DNA of 24,676 nt from Acidobacteria bacterium UBA7540 (GTDB lineage Bacteria > Acidobacteriota > Terriglobia > UBA7540): the NCBI GenBank assembly GCA_002478145.1, contig DLMI01000220.1, positions 1-24,676 of the forward strand, given 5' to 3'. The notes beneath the pieces are model-generated. The model made no database searches. It was not told where the DNA came from and worked only from the letters and a program-made list of their open reading frames with translations. Both the position numbers and the translations under genes were made by a program. This document shows, in pieces, positions 7,674 through 15,779 of the stretch (position 1 is its first letter; each line of letters starts with the position of its first letter).

Positions 7674-9557
7674 TCACGACGTTCCTCGTGACCATATCGG
7701 GTCTCTGATGCCCTGAAGCGTGCGGTGATCTGTCGGCTCAAGGTCGAGCACGATAACTTGGTTGATTCCCTTTCTCAGCCACAGCGAGGGCGCGAACAGG
7801 CATTGCTGCGGCCCAATCTTCCAGTATCGGCCAAGGTTGTACCCATTCAGCCAAACGTATCCCTTCCCCCACCCTCGCATGTCCAGGAAAGTGTCACCCA
7901 GGGACGACAATTCAAATTGGCCCCGCAGGAAAGCGGGTCCCTTCACGTTCGACTTCGAGAAGTGCAACCCCGAAAGGTCCGTCATTGGCAGAGGATAATT
8001 CTCCCATCCACTCAACTCCGACCCGGCAAGCGTAACCTGTCCAACGATTCCCTTCCGGTCATCCACAAGACGTGGACCGAAATTGACGCGGCCCATGTTC
8101 TCTACGAGAATATCCAGCGGCTCGCCACCTTCGAGGTCCACCTCCAGTGATTCCTGCTTAAGACGGCGATCCAGCACGCCCAGCCGCTTTGCCCCCTGAA
8201 GGACGACTGCGTAGTCCCTGACACCTTTAATCTCAAGCCTTGCTTTAACTCGCTTCGCAAGTCGCTTCCGGTAAAGAACGAATCCGTATGGCTGCCCCAG
8301 GTCCTCCATGGTTTTCGGCTGTTCAGAAAGAACCGGCTTGCCCAGAGGGCCAGGCAGCGGCGCTGCCTCCCTCAACTCAAAGGGCGGGATCTCAATCATC
8401 GGCAATGGGGGCGGCAGTTCAGGCAATGGCGCGCCGGTGGGCAGGTATTTCTTGATCACCTCGCGCATCAGGAAGAACTTCCTGGTGGGCCGCCCTGCCT
8501 CGTCCAGCGGCGCATCGTAGTCGTAACTGGAGATGTCCGGTTGATAGGTTCCATCAAAGTTCGCGCCGCTCATGAAACCCCAGGATGTGCCGCCGTGAAC
8601 CATGTAGAGACTGGCCGAAATTCCGCGAGACAACATCCAGTCCAACCCCCGCGCAGCTCCTTCCGGTGAAGTGGTATGATGCCCTTCTCCCCAGTGGTCG
8701 AACCAGCCATCCCAATACTCGGTGCACATGCGCGGGACGCCTTGCCTGAACCTGGCAAACTTGGCGAACTCCGCTGCGGGATCTCCCTGCCCAAAGTTGA
8801 CCCCGGCAGGCAGGTCCGGCAGCGTTCCCCCCTCCAGCTCTTCCGGCCCGTCGGCGGTGTAGAGAGTCACCTCGAAGCCGGCGTCGCGGATAATCCTCCG
8901 AATGGCGTTCATATAATCATGATCGTTGCCGAAAGAGCCGTACTCATTTTCCACTTGCACCATGATGATCGGGCCGCCGCGGGTGATTTGCAGAGGTGCC
9001 AGTTGTTCCCCCACCTGCTGCAAGTATTTTTCCGCCGCCTTGAGGAAACGCGGGTCGGTCGTCCGCACCTTGAGGTCAGGGGTTGACAAAAGCCAGGAGG
9101 GAAGACCGCCAAAATCCCATTCCGTGCAAATATACGGACCGGGCCGCAGCATCACCCATAACCCCTCTTCCTGCGCCATGCGCAAGTACGCAGCCACATC
9201 GAGGTTGCCGGTAAAGTCGAATTTGCCCAACTCGGGCTCGTGCAAGTCCCAGAAGACGTAGGTGCAGAGCGTGTTCAAGCCCAGCGCGCGCATCTTGCGC
9301 ATGCGGTCACGCCAGTAGGGCCGTGGCACGCGCGGATAGTGCATTTCCCCTGATATGAGCAGGAAAGGTTCACCGTCCAGAAGGAAGTGCTCGCCCTTGT
9401 AACCGAAGGTGCGGGCAGCAGTCTGAGCGCTACCTCCGGGAAGAGGCGTCGCACCTCCCCTGCCCTCGTTTGCACTTGTGATCCGGCTAGGGAGATTCCA
9501 CAACCCCAGGACTGCGGTGGAAGCTCCGATGAACTTCCGTCTGTTCATCTTATTCAT
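7674..9557 (-). CDS. GH35 beta-galactosidase, Tat-exported
   Basis: A 627-aa retaining beta-galactosidase of glycoside hydrolase family 35, cleaving terminal beta-galactosyl residues, probably from plant galactans or xyloglucan side chains. The leader NRRKFIGAS at residues 5-13 is a twin-arginine motif followed by a hydrophobic stretch, so export in folded form is likely. The catalytic barrel contains ISGEMHYPRVPRPYWRDR, RPGPYICTEWDFGGLPSWL and GGPIIMVQVENEYGSFG with acid/base E205. The nucleophile is E280 in RMCTEYWDGWFDHWG. C-terminal beta domains follow, including FLDMRGWGKGYVWLNGYNLG (about 565-585), a typical GH35 jelly-roll segment. The start has GAGGTAGGAC directly before the ATG. The upstream region carries repeats and two operator-like palindromes. 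Confidence 0.93.
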   Translation of the reverse strand: MNKMNRRKFIGASTAVLGLWNLPSRITSANEGRGGATPLPGGSAQTAARTFGYKGEHFLLDGEPFLLISGEMHYPRVPRPYWRDRMRKMRALGLNTLCTYVFWDLHEPELGKFDFTGNLDVAAYLRMAQEEGLWVMLRPGPYICTEWDFGGLPSWLLSTPDLKVRTTDPRFLKAAEKYLQQVGEQLAPLQITRGGPIIMVQVENEYGSFGNDHDYMNAIRRIIRDAGFEVTLYTADGPEELEGGTLPDLPAGVNFGQGDPAAEFAKFARFRQGVPRMCTEYWDGWFDHWGEGHHTTSPEGAARGLDWMLSRGISASLYMVHGGTSWGFMSGANFDGTYQPDISSYDYDAPLDEAGRPTRKFFLMREVIKKYLPTGAPLPELPPPLPMIEIPPFELREAAPLPGPLGKPVLSEQPKTMEDLGQPYGFVLYRKRLAKRVKARLEIKGVRDYAVVLQGAKRLGVLDRRLKQESLEVDLEGGEPLDILVENMGRVNFGPRLVDDRKGIVGQVTLAGSELSGWENYPLPMTDLSGLHFSKSNVKGPAFLRGQFELSSLGDTFLDMRGWGKGYVWLNGYNLGRYWKIGPQQCLFAPSLWLRKGINQVIVLDLEPTDHRTLQGIRDPIWSRGTS

Positions 9558-9690
9558 GTCCTACCTCGCTTTCCAGTTCCTTCCTCCGAGTGACCAGGAC
9601 CCGCCGAGGCGCGATCCGTGACGAGCGGAAGAACAGGTTTCAGGCGCCGGGTGTCAGGGTACGCGGCAGAGTGTTTCGCTAACTACCCGA

Positions 9691-9706
9691 TGTCGACGCG
9701 CCGACA
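9691..9706. repeat. 16-bp palindrome TGTCGACGCGCCGACA, copy 1
   Basis: This copy has one mismatch from a perfect palindrome. It lies about 134 bp upstream of the GH35 start. Other copies are at 13211-13226 (perfect) and 17727-17742. Confidence 0.8.
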
Positions 9707-9787
9707 TTCTGAAGAACAGGTTTCAGGTGTCATGCCACCAGCGCTGGGTACTGGTGTCATTTGCGAGACGTGAGCGTTCCGAAGAGG

Positions 9788-9846
9788 AAACTAATACTCT
9801 AGTTTCACAAGGTCAGAGTTCAGAGCTTAAAGTAATACTTTAGTTT
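9788..9846. promoter_or_regulatory. Pair of operator-like palindromes upstream of GH35
   Basis: AAACTAATACTCTAGTTT (9788-9805) has perfect 6-bp arms. AAAGTAATACTTTAGTTT (9829-9846) is a close relative starting 41 bp later, about four helical turns. Two similar AT-rich dyads at this spacing suggest a dimeric repressor or activator site for the GH35 gene, about 230-290 bp upstream of its start. They also sit inside the repeat array, so they may just be part of it. Confidence 0.35.
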
Positions 9847-9946
9847 GCAGGGTACCCTGACACCTGAAACCTGTTCTTCTGCTCGTCACTACCCACTGTA
9901 GTGGCAGTGCCATGCACCCTGACACCTGGCACCTGACACCTTCCCT

Positions 9947-12652
9947 TTACGCGGTTGTGTACGTGGCAGCCGCCTGCTTCTTCACTGCCGCCTGGGCAGC
10001 CGCCAGACGCGCAATGGGCACCCGGTAAGGCGAACAGCTAACATAATTCAGCCCCGCCTCGGCACAAATCTCAATCGAAGCCGGGTCGCCACCGTGCTCG
10101 CCGCAAATACCGACCTTCAGGTTATCGCGCGTTCCCCGTCCTTCTACGGTCGCGAGCTTCAGCAGCCTGCCCACGCGCTTCGGGTCGAGCACCGCGAACG
10201 GATCCGCCGGCCAGATCTTCTGCTTGACGTAAGCATTGATAATCTTGCCGCAGTCGTCACGAGAGAGCCCGAAAGTCGTCTGGGTGAGGTCGTTGGTCCC
10301 GAAGCTGAAGAACTCCGCCTGCTGGGCAATCTCGCCGGCGGAGAGCGCTGCGGCGGGCAGCTCGATCATGGTTCCGACGAGGTATTCCACCTTGACGCCC
10401 TTCTTGGCGAATACTTCGCCAGCCACGCGATCCACGATTTCCTTCTGGAGTTCGAGTTCCCTAACATCTCCAACCAGAGGAATCATCACTTCGGGTTTTG
10501 CCTCGATTCCCTTCTTCTTGCAATCGCAAGCGGCTTCGAAGATGGCCCGCGCCTGCATTTCACTAATCTCAGGGTACATGATTCCCAGTCTGCAGCCGCG
10601 CAAACCGAGCATGGGATTGAATTCATGTAATCCTTCAACTACTTCCAGCAACTTCCTGAGTTGGCTAAGCTTGCCACCCTTTTTGCCCTTCGCTTCCAAG
10701 GTCGCAATCTCCACCATCAGCTCTTCGCGCTTGGGAAGGAATTCGTGCAGGGGAGGATCGAGGGTACGAATGGTGACGGGCAGACCCGCCATGGCCTGGA
10801 ACAACCCATGAAAGTCCTTGCGCTGCATGGGAAGCAGCTTGGCCAATGCGGCACGGCGCTCCTTGGCATAAGCGGCAGCTTCCTTGGGATCTTGGGTCTC
10901 CTTGCACGCCATAATCATCCGCTGCACATGAGGCAGCCGCTCCTTGGCGAAGAACATATGCTCCGTACGGCAGAGCCCTATGCCCTCGGCACCAAAGCGG
11001 ACTGCGGCCAGAGCGTCACGTGGGATGTCAGCGTTGGCGCGCACGCCAAGTTGCCGCTCTTCGTCGGCCCACTTCATGAACTCGGCAAAAACCCCACTTC
11101 GCGGATCGGGTTCGACCAGATCGCACTTGCCCTCAATGACCCGCCCCGTCGATCCGTCCAGGGAAATCCAGTCACCTTCCTTGAGTACGGTGGTTCCGAT
11201 CTTGAGCAGCTTGTTCTTCTCGTCCACTTCCGCTCCGCCGCAACCTGCAACGCAAGGTTTGCCCATGCCGCGCGTCACCACGGCGGCGTGTGACGTCATC
11301 CCGCCACGAGAAGTGAGAATACCAACCGCCACTTCCATGCCGTGGATATCGTCCGGGACCGTCTCGCCGCGCACCAGGATGACCGGCTGGGTCTTCCCTT
11401 CTACAACCGCATCGTCTGCGGTGAACACCACGTGCCCAACTGCCGCGCCCGGGGACGCCGGCAACCCCGTAACCAGGACATTCAACGGCTTTGATTCGTC
11501 GAGCACGGGGTGAAGCAACTGATTGAGTTGCTCGGGCTCCACGCGCAGCAGCGCCTCTTTCGAGGTCAGCAGGCCTTCGTGCTCCATCTCCACCGCAATC
11601 CTCACCGCTGCGGGACCGGTGCGCTTTCCGTTGCGGGTCTGAAGCATGTAAAGTTTTCCGTCCTGGATAGTGAACTCGAAGTCTTGGACATCTTTGTAGT
11701 GCTGCTCGAGCCGGGTAGTGAATTCACGGAGTTGGTTGTAAACCTCCGGCATGATCTTCTCGAGTTCCTTGATGGGCACAGGAGTCCGCACCCCCGCCAC
11801 GACGTCTTCACCCTGGGCGTTCATCAAGAACTCGCCATAGAACTCTCTGGCTCCTGTTGCTGGGTCGCGAGTGAACCCTACGCCGGTGCCCGAGGTGTCG
11901 CCCAGGTTGCCGAAAACCATGGTCTGGACGTTCACGGCAGTCCCCAGGTCGTCAGAAATCTTGTTCAGGCGACGGTAGGTCTGGGCGCGCGGGTTGTACC
12001 AGGAGCGGAACACAGCCTCGATGGCCATGTTGAGCTGCACTTGGGGGTCCTGCGGGAAGTCCTTGCCGGCTTCCTTGCGAACCACCTGCTTGTATTCCGC
12101 AATCACCTGCTTCAGGTCTTCAGCGGTAAGCTGGGTGTCGAGCTTCACTTTCTTCTTCTTTTTTTGGCCATCGAAGACGTGCTCGAACTTTTGCTTGGGG
12201 ATTTCCATTACCACGTTGCCAAACATCTGGATGAATCGCCGGTAGCTGTCGTAGGCAAAACGAGGGTTGTGGGTCTTGCGGGCGAACACCTCGACGACCT
12301 TATCATTCATGCCCAGGTTCAGGACGGTGTCCATCATGCCGGGCATGGAAAACTTGGCGCCCGAGCGCACCGAAACCAGCAGGGGGTTCTCTTTGTCGCC
12401 CAGCTTCTGGCCCAGCAAGCTCTCGAGTTTCGCCAGGGCTTCGTCTTTCTGTTGCAGGATGAAATCGGGCGTCTTGTTTTGGTTTTGGAAGTTCAGGCGA
12501 CAGGCAGAGGTGGCAATAGTGAATCCCGGAGGCACGGGCAAACCCGCGTTAGTCATTTCCGCCAGGCCGGCGCCCTTGCCTCCCAGGACATCTTTCATAG
12601 CCCCATTGCCATCCGCTTTACCGCCTCCAAAGAAATAAACGTACTTCTCCAT
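9947..12652 (-). CDS. ppdK: Pyruvate, phosphate dikinase
   Basis: A 901-aa cytoplasmic enzyme interconverting pyruvate, ATP and phosphate with phosphoenolpyruvate, AMP and pyrophosphate. The N-terminal nucleotide-binding domain begins YVYFFGGGKADGNGAMKDVLGGKGAGLAEM and contains VSVRSGAKFSMPGMMDTVLN. The central swivelling domain carries the phospho-His in GGMTSHAAVVTRGMGKPC (H455); T453 is the site regulated by PDRP kinase/phosphatase in other species. The C-terminal PEP/pyruvate barrel has GLCRTEHMFF, FSFGTNDLTQTTFGLSRDD and the catalytic Cys in GICGEHGGDP. The length matches the family. I chose ATG 12652 because GGGAG precedes it and the protein begins MEKYVYFF. An in-frame ATG 33 codons upstream would add repeat-derived residues and is rejected. 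Its place downstream of glyQS and recO is a conserved arrangement in several phyla. Confidence 0.97.
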   Translation of the reverse strand: MEKYVYFFGGGKADGNGAMKDVLGGKGAGLAEMTNAGLPVPPGFTIATSACRLNFQNQNKTPDFILQQKDEALAKLESLLGQKLGDKENPLLVSVRSGAKFSMPGMMDTVLNLGMNDKVVEVFARKTHNPRFAYDSYRRFIQMFGNVVMEIPKQKFEHVFDGQKKKKKVKLDTQLTAEDLKQVIAEYKQVVRKEAGKDFPQDPQVQLNMAIEAVFRSWYNPRAQTYRRLNKISDDLGTAVNVQTMVFGNLGDTSGTGVGFTRDPATGAREFYGEFLMNAQGEDVVAGVRTPVPIKELEKIMPEVYNQLREFTTRLEQHYKDVQDFEFTIQDGKLYMLQTRNGKRTGPAAVRIAVEMEHEGLLTSKEALLRVEPEQLNQLLHPVLDESKPLNVLVTGLPASPGAAVGHVVFTADDAVVEGKTQPVILVRGETVPDDIHGMEVAVGILTSRGGMTSHAAVVTRGMGKPCVAGCGGAEVDEKNKLLKIGTTVLKEGDWISLDGSTGRVIEGKCDLVEPDPRSGVFAEFMKWADEERQLGVRANADIPRDALAAVRFGAEGIGLCRTEHMFFAKERLPHVQRMIMACKETQDPKEAAAYAKERRAALAKLLPMQRKDFHGLFQAMAGLPVTIRTLDPPLHEFLPKREELMVEIATLEAKGKKGGKLSQLRKLLEVVEGLHEFNPMLGLRGCRLGIMYPEISEMQARAIFEAACDCKKKGIEAKPEVMIPLVGDVRELELQKEIVDRVAGEVFAKKGVKVEYLVGTMIELPAAALSAGEIAQQAEFFSFGTNDLTQTTFGLSRDDCGKIINAYVKQKIWPADPFAVLDPKRVGRLLKLATVEGRGTRDNLKVGICGEHGGDPASIEICAEAGLNYVSCSPYRVPIARLAAAQAAVKKQAAATYTTA

Positions 12653-12660
12653 AATTGCTC

Positions 12661-12700
12661 CCTTCGAGTTCAGTTGAAAGTTTAAGGTTGAAAGTTCAAA
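12661..12700. repeat. Degenerate short repeat in the ppdK leader
   Basis: GTTGAAAGTTT (12673-12683) and GTTGAAAGTTC (12687-12697) are direct repeats, with CAGTT and TTCAAAATTC variants at the sides. They are on the plus strand, directly before the ppdK ribosome binding site. The gap 12701-12914 shows nothing else; no hicA-like gene is present. Confidence 0.6.
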
Positions 12701-12914
12701 ATTCTTTTGCTGTCCATGGTCCGTCCTACGCGGCCAGTCAGCAGTTACCAATTCGCGCTAGGAGATTCAGTGTCGCTCCTCGACCGCAGCCTGCTGTCCG
12801 TGACTGGCGCGCAAAGAACCGAAGATTCTGGCGCAAATGCAGCGCTTTTGCAATGGACAAAAAGCATCGGAGGAGGCTCAACTACCGGCGCACTCAGAGT
12901 CGGAAAGCGGGGGC

Positions 12915-13118
12915 TCACGGGAGCGACACTTCCAGCAGTTTCGCGCCCTCGGCAGGTTTGATTTCGGAAGGTTCAAACCACAGTTCCAGGGCTTCCTTGG
13001 CGTTGCGCACTGCTTCTTCCTCCGTATCGCCCGCAGAAGCGCACCCTGGCAACTCTGGAAACACTGCTGACCACCGTTTGGTTTCGGGGTCGAACTCGAC
13101 AAGCAATCGCAGCTTCAT
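12915..13118 (-). CDS. HicB-like (UPF0150) protein, orphan
   Basis: A 67-aa protein starting MKLRLLVEFDPETKRWSAVF with PELPGCASAGDTEEEAVRNAKEALELWFE. This is the HicB/UPF0150 partial RNase H-like fold: the LPGC turn followed by the conserved helix with EA(V/I)xNxxEAL. Antitoxin HicB proteins usually add a C-terminal DNA-binding domain and pair with a HicA toxin of about 60 aa. Here the protein ends soon after the fold and no HicA is found on either side. It may be a solitary HicB-type protein or the relic of a toxin-antitoxin locus. An AAGGG precedes the ATG. It sits between glyS and ppdK. Confidence 0.85.
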   Translation of the reverse strand: MKLRLLVEFDPETKRWSAVFPELPGCASAGDTEEEAVRNAKEALELWFEPSEIKPAEGAKLLEVSLP

Positions 13119-13210
13119 GGCTTACCCTTCATCGCACTAAACACCATGCCACAAATCGCCTCCCGCGCACAAGCGAATCGTTCACGGGCTGTCGGAGCGC
13201 TTTTTCCCAA

Positions 13211-13226
13211 TGTCGACGCGTCGACA
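13211..13226. repeat. 16-bp perfect palindrome TGTCGACGCGTCGACA, copy 2
   Basis: This is the perfect version of the three-copy palindrome. It lies 93 bp upstream of the HicB-like gene and next to the composite palindromic element at 13248-13370. Confidence 0.85.
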
Positions 13227-13247
13227 TTTGCGGGCCCAGCCCGCTTT

Positions 13248-13370
13248 GGAGTGCGGCAGCTTGCTGCCGCTTTGCCGCCAGCCAGCTTGCTGGCTGCAAA
13301 TTGTGTTCTCGGTTGAAAGTCCCGCGAGCAAGCTCGCGGGGAGGAAAGCGGCAGCAAGCTGCCGCACTCC
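13248..13370. repeat. Composite palindromic element with 26-bp perfect inverted ends
   Basis: The outer arms 13248-13273 and 13345-13370 are perfect inverted copies of 26 bp. Each arm contains the palindrome GCGGCAGC-TT-GCTGCCGC or its complement. Between them lie CAGCCAGC-TT-GCTGGCTG (13279-13296) and CCCGCGAGC-AA-GCTCGCGGG (13321-13340). All four hairpins share the core AGCTTGCT or AGCAAGCT. This resembles a REP/BIME-like element. It could also end transcription after glyS. Most of the gap 13119-13475 is made of it. Confidence 0.9.
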
Positions 13371-13475
13371 ACAACCTCGCACCTACGCCCGATGGGAATG
13401 CCATGCGGTTCTGACGTCAAAGGACGTTTTCACAGACACTCGATCTGGGCTTGAACCTCGCTTGCTCGCCACTTG

Positions 13476-15779
13476 TCACTGTCCTTGAGCTATTTCCGCA
13501 AAATGCGCGATGCCGGAAAACAGCTCATCCAGCTTTTTCAGAAGGCGCAGCCGGTTCTGGCGAGTCTCCCGATCCTCCGCCATAACCAGCACTTTGTCAA
13601 AGAAGCGGTCTACCGCCGGACGCAGCGTCGAAATCTCTACCAGGGCGCGACGATAGTCGCGGCTCGCACGCAGGCGCTCTACTTCGGCTGCAATCTTTCC
13701 GTAGGTGTCGTACAGTTCCTTCTCCTGTGGCTCCGTCAACAGAGCCGCTGCAATTTCTCCGGTCTGCCAGTCGGCTGCGCTGGCCGACTTTGTCAAGATG
13801 TTGCGGATGCGCTTCGCGGCCTGGCAGAGCGCCTCAAGGTCCTCGCTTCCTCGTAGCGCTTCGAGCGCTTCCGCTCGGCGGAGAGCGTCAATAGGGATTA
13901 TGCTGGGGATGCCCGCGAGTTTAGGCGCGGCAGCAATAACCGCCCGTACCTTGTCAAACCGCAGGCCGCGGACCGTTTCCAGATAATAGCACAGGCGTTC
14001 GCTGAAGAACCGCGACACTTCCATCAACACACTAGCCCAAGGCACGGAGGTCTGAATCCCAAACCAGCCACCGTGTTCGATTCTGCGGTGATACTCTTGC
14101 ACCAATTCGTCCAAATCAATTGGCAGATTTAATTCAAGTAAAACTTTAATTATCCCATTTCCGTGTCGACGCAATGCAAACGGGTCACCCGAGCTTGTCG
14201 ATTGATGCCCTACCGCGAACCCGCTTACAACGGTATCCAGTTTGTCCGCCAAAGAGACCACCGCTCCGACAATGGATCTCGGCGACTTCCCCTCCGCACC
14301 CAGTGGAAGGTAGTGGTCGTAGAGGGCCTCAGCGACCTCTTTTGGTTCACCCTGGGCGCTCGCGTAGAGCCCCCCCACGACGCCCTGGAGTTCAGGGAAC
14401 TCTTGCACCATCTGCGTGGTCAGATCACACTTACATAGTTCCGCCGCCCGCAGGAGGCGGGCGCGCTCCCCTGCCTTTAGTGCCCCCTGAGTTTCGAGGC
14501 TGCCGCTGAGCTGTTCGGCGATCACTTTCATGCGCCGAATCTTGTCCCCGTAGCTACCAAGCTCAGCTTGGTAGGTGACCTTATCGAGCAGCGGCAGCCT
14601 GTCTCGCAGAGGCACTTTCTGATCAGCGTTCCAGAAGAACTCGGCGTCCGTGAAGCGTGCCCCAAGCACACGCTCGTGTCCTTGGCGGATCAAGCCCTTC
14701 TCATCCGAATCCATATTCAACACGGCCAGGAAATGCGGTCGCAGGTTTCCCTGCCCATCCTCCACGGCAAAGTACTTCTGGTGGTCGCGCATGACCGTGA
14801 TGAGAATTTCGCGCGGCAGATGCAGGAAACGCTCGTCGAAGCTCCCGAGCATAGGCCGCGGCCACTCGGTCGAGTTCGCGATCCAATCCGCCAACCATTC
14901 ATCCTGGACGATCTTGAGCGAGGCTTTCTCAACCAGCGCCTGAGCTTCTTGAATGACACGTTCCCGCCGACGTGCAGCGTCAATTTCTACATGCTGTCGC
15001 GCCAATCTCCTTGTGTAATCCTTGAAGCCCGTCACTCGCTGCGGCTTACGGCTTTTGGCCCGATGCCCGAAGGTGAAATCCCCGGACTTCACGCCCAGGA
15101 TTTCAAAGTCGACCGTCTCAGCCTGCTTCCCTTCGCCCAGGATTGCCAGCACCCAACGGATGGGCCGCACGAAGCGCGCGTCGGACTTCTCCGTCCAGTA
15201 CATGCTCTTGGGAAAGCTCAACCCGAGGATGGTTGCGGGCAAGATTTCCGGCAGGATCTTCTGGGCAGAACGTCCCTGGGTGGTTTTCCGCAGCGCCAGA
15301 TATTCCCCTTTTGGGGTGGTGGCGCGAGTCAAATCCTCCAGGCGGGCGGAGTTTTTCTGGGCGAAGCTCTCTGCTGCCCGGGTGTATTTTCCTTCCGCGT
15401 CCACAGCCACCCTGACGGGCGGTCCGAGGATCTCCTCAACCTTGTCCGGTTGCCGGTCCAAGAGCGCGGGGACATGAATCACGAGACGACGTGGAGTGGA
15501 ATAGGTTCGTAGGGGCGGTTCGCGACCTGTCCCGATCTGATCGGGAAGCGCCCCTACAGATGCCTCAGGCAGCAACCGGGCCTCGCGTAGCGCCGCCTGG
15601 ACGCGCTCGCCCAGGCCTTTCTCGGCATCATGCAGGAAGCGCGCAGGGATTTCCTCGCAGCCGACTTCGAGCAACAGGGGCACGCTAATTCTCGATCGCC
15701 GATTGTCGATTGGCGATTGCTCCTCTACCACAACCGAGCTTCCAGTTTCGAGTTTCGAGTTTCGAGTTTCGGCTGTCAT
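13476..15779 (-). CDS. glyS: Glycyl-tRNA synthetase beta subunit
   Basis: A 767-aa beta subunit of the bacterial tetrameric glycyl-tRNA synthetase, needed for tRNA binding and charging. It starts its conserved part with [14 protein letters not shown] (about 35-48), then has [12 protein letters not shown] (92-103), the [11 protein letters not shown] and FGHRAKS segments, [17 protein letters not shown] and, late, the anticodon-binding region with [22 protein letters not shown]. The start ATG overlaps the glyQ stop by 4 nt (ATGA), implying translational coupling. Two oddities stand out. Residues 1-32 are encoded by repeat DNA and fall outside the family, so GTG at 15683 could be the ancestral start. 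Residues about 73-90 (15510-15563) are an extra segment encoded by a nested palindrome, right before the conserved TPRRL motif. The rest is unbroken and should be functional. Confidence 0.95.
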   Translation of the reverse strand: MTAETRNSKLETGSSVVVEEQSPIDNRRSRISVPLLLEVGCEEIPARFLHDAEKGLGERVQAALREARLLPEASVGALPDQIGTGREPPLRTYSTPRRLVIHVPALLDRQPDKVEEILGPPVRVAVDAEGKYTRAAESFAQKNSARLEDLTRATTPKGEYLALRKTTQGRSAQKILPEILPATILGLSFPKSMYWTEKSDARFVRPIRWVLAILGEGKQAETVDFEILGVKSGDFTFGHRAKSRKPQRVTGFKDYTRRLARQHVEIDAARRRERVIQEAQALVEKASLKIVQDEWLADWIANSTEWPRPMLGSFDERFLHLPREILITVMRDHQKYFAVEDGQGNLRPHFLAVLNMDSDEKGLIRQGHERVLGARFTDAEFFWNADQKVPLRDRLPLLDKVTYQAELGSYGDKIRRMKVIAEQLSGSLETQGALKAGERARLLRAAELCKCDLTTQMVQEFPELQGVVGGLYASAQGEPKEVAEALYDHYLPLGAEGKSPRSIVGAVVSLADKLDTVVSGFAVGHQSTSSGDPFALRRHGNGIIKVLLELNLPIDLDELVQEYHRRIEHGGWFGIQTSVPWASVLMEVSRFFSERLCYYLETVRGLRFDKVRAVIAAAPKLAGIPSIIPIDALRRAEALEALRGSEDLEALCQAAKRIRNILTKSASAADWQTGEIAAALLTEPQEKELYDTYGKIAAEVERLRASRDYRRALVEISTLRPAVDRFFDKVLVMAEDRETRQNRLRLLKKLDELFSGIAHFAEIAQGQ
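15509..15557. repeat. Nested palindrome inserted within glyS
   Basis: GTAGGGGCG (15509-15517) pairs with CGCCCCTAC (15549-15557). Inside lies TCCCGATC-T-GATCGGGA (15530-15546). The 49-bp element coincides with residues of GlyS that are absent from the usual family sequence. The inner palindrome recurs at 22429-22443. Confidence 0.85.
15744..15771. repeat. 7-bp tandem repeat (AGTTTCG x4) at the glyS start
   Basis: Four perfect copies of AGTTTCG run 15744-15771, just inside the glyS start codon. A second degenerate stretch of CGATTG-like words lies at about 15692-15722. The unit is the same word (CGAAACT on the other strand) that builds the insert in glyQ. Confidence 0.9.

Larger units (their letters stand above)
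9620..9940. repeat. Degenerate inverted repeat array upstream of GH35
   Basis: The word GAAGAACAGGTTTCAGG occurs at about 9628-9644 and again at 9711-9727, and in inverse orientation at about 9864-9880. The inverted arm extends to GACGAGC at one end and TGTCAGGGTAC at the other. Further words of the type CCTGACACCTG fill 9855-9940. A perfect 12-bp palindrome CAGGGTACCCTG is at 9848-9859. The array fills most of the 389-bp gap between ppdK and the GH35 gene. Confidence 0.8.

Noticed and set aside
12653..12751. A 33-codon upstream extension of ppdK
   Set aside because: It translates the degenerate repeat; GGGAG and the family N-terminus place the start at 12652.
12653..12914. A hicA toxin gene next to the HicB-like gene
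   Set aside because: No frame on either strand shows a HicA-like sequence with the GSH motif; an MKGKP string overlapping the HicB start is just 5 codons long.
13210..13488. Frames through the palindromic element
   Set aside because: Both strands are open because of the GC-rich palindromes; the products simply mirror the repeats.
14554..14574. A 21-bp palindrome within glyS (10-bp arms)
   Set aside because: It encodes YQAELGSY, which aligns without a gap to the normal GlyS family, so it is ordinary coding sequence and not an insertion.
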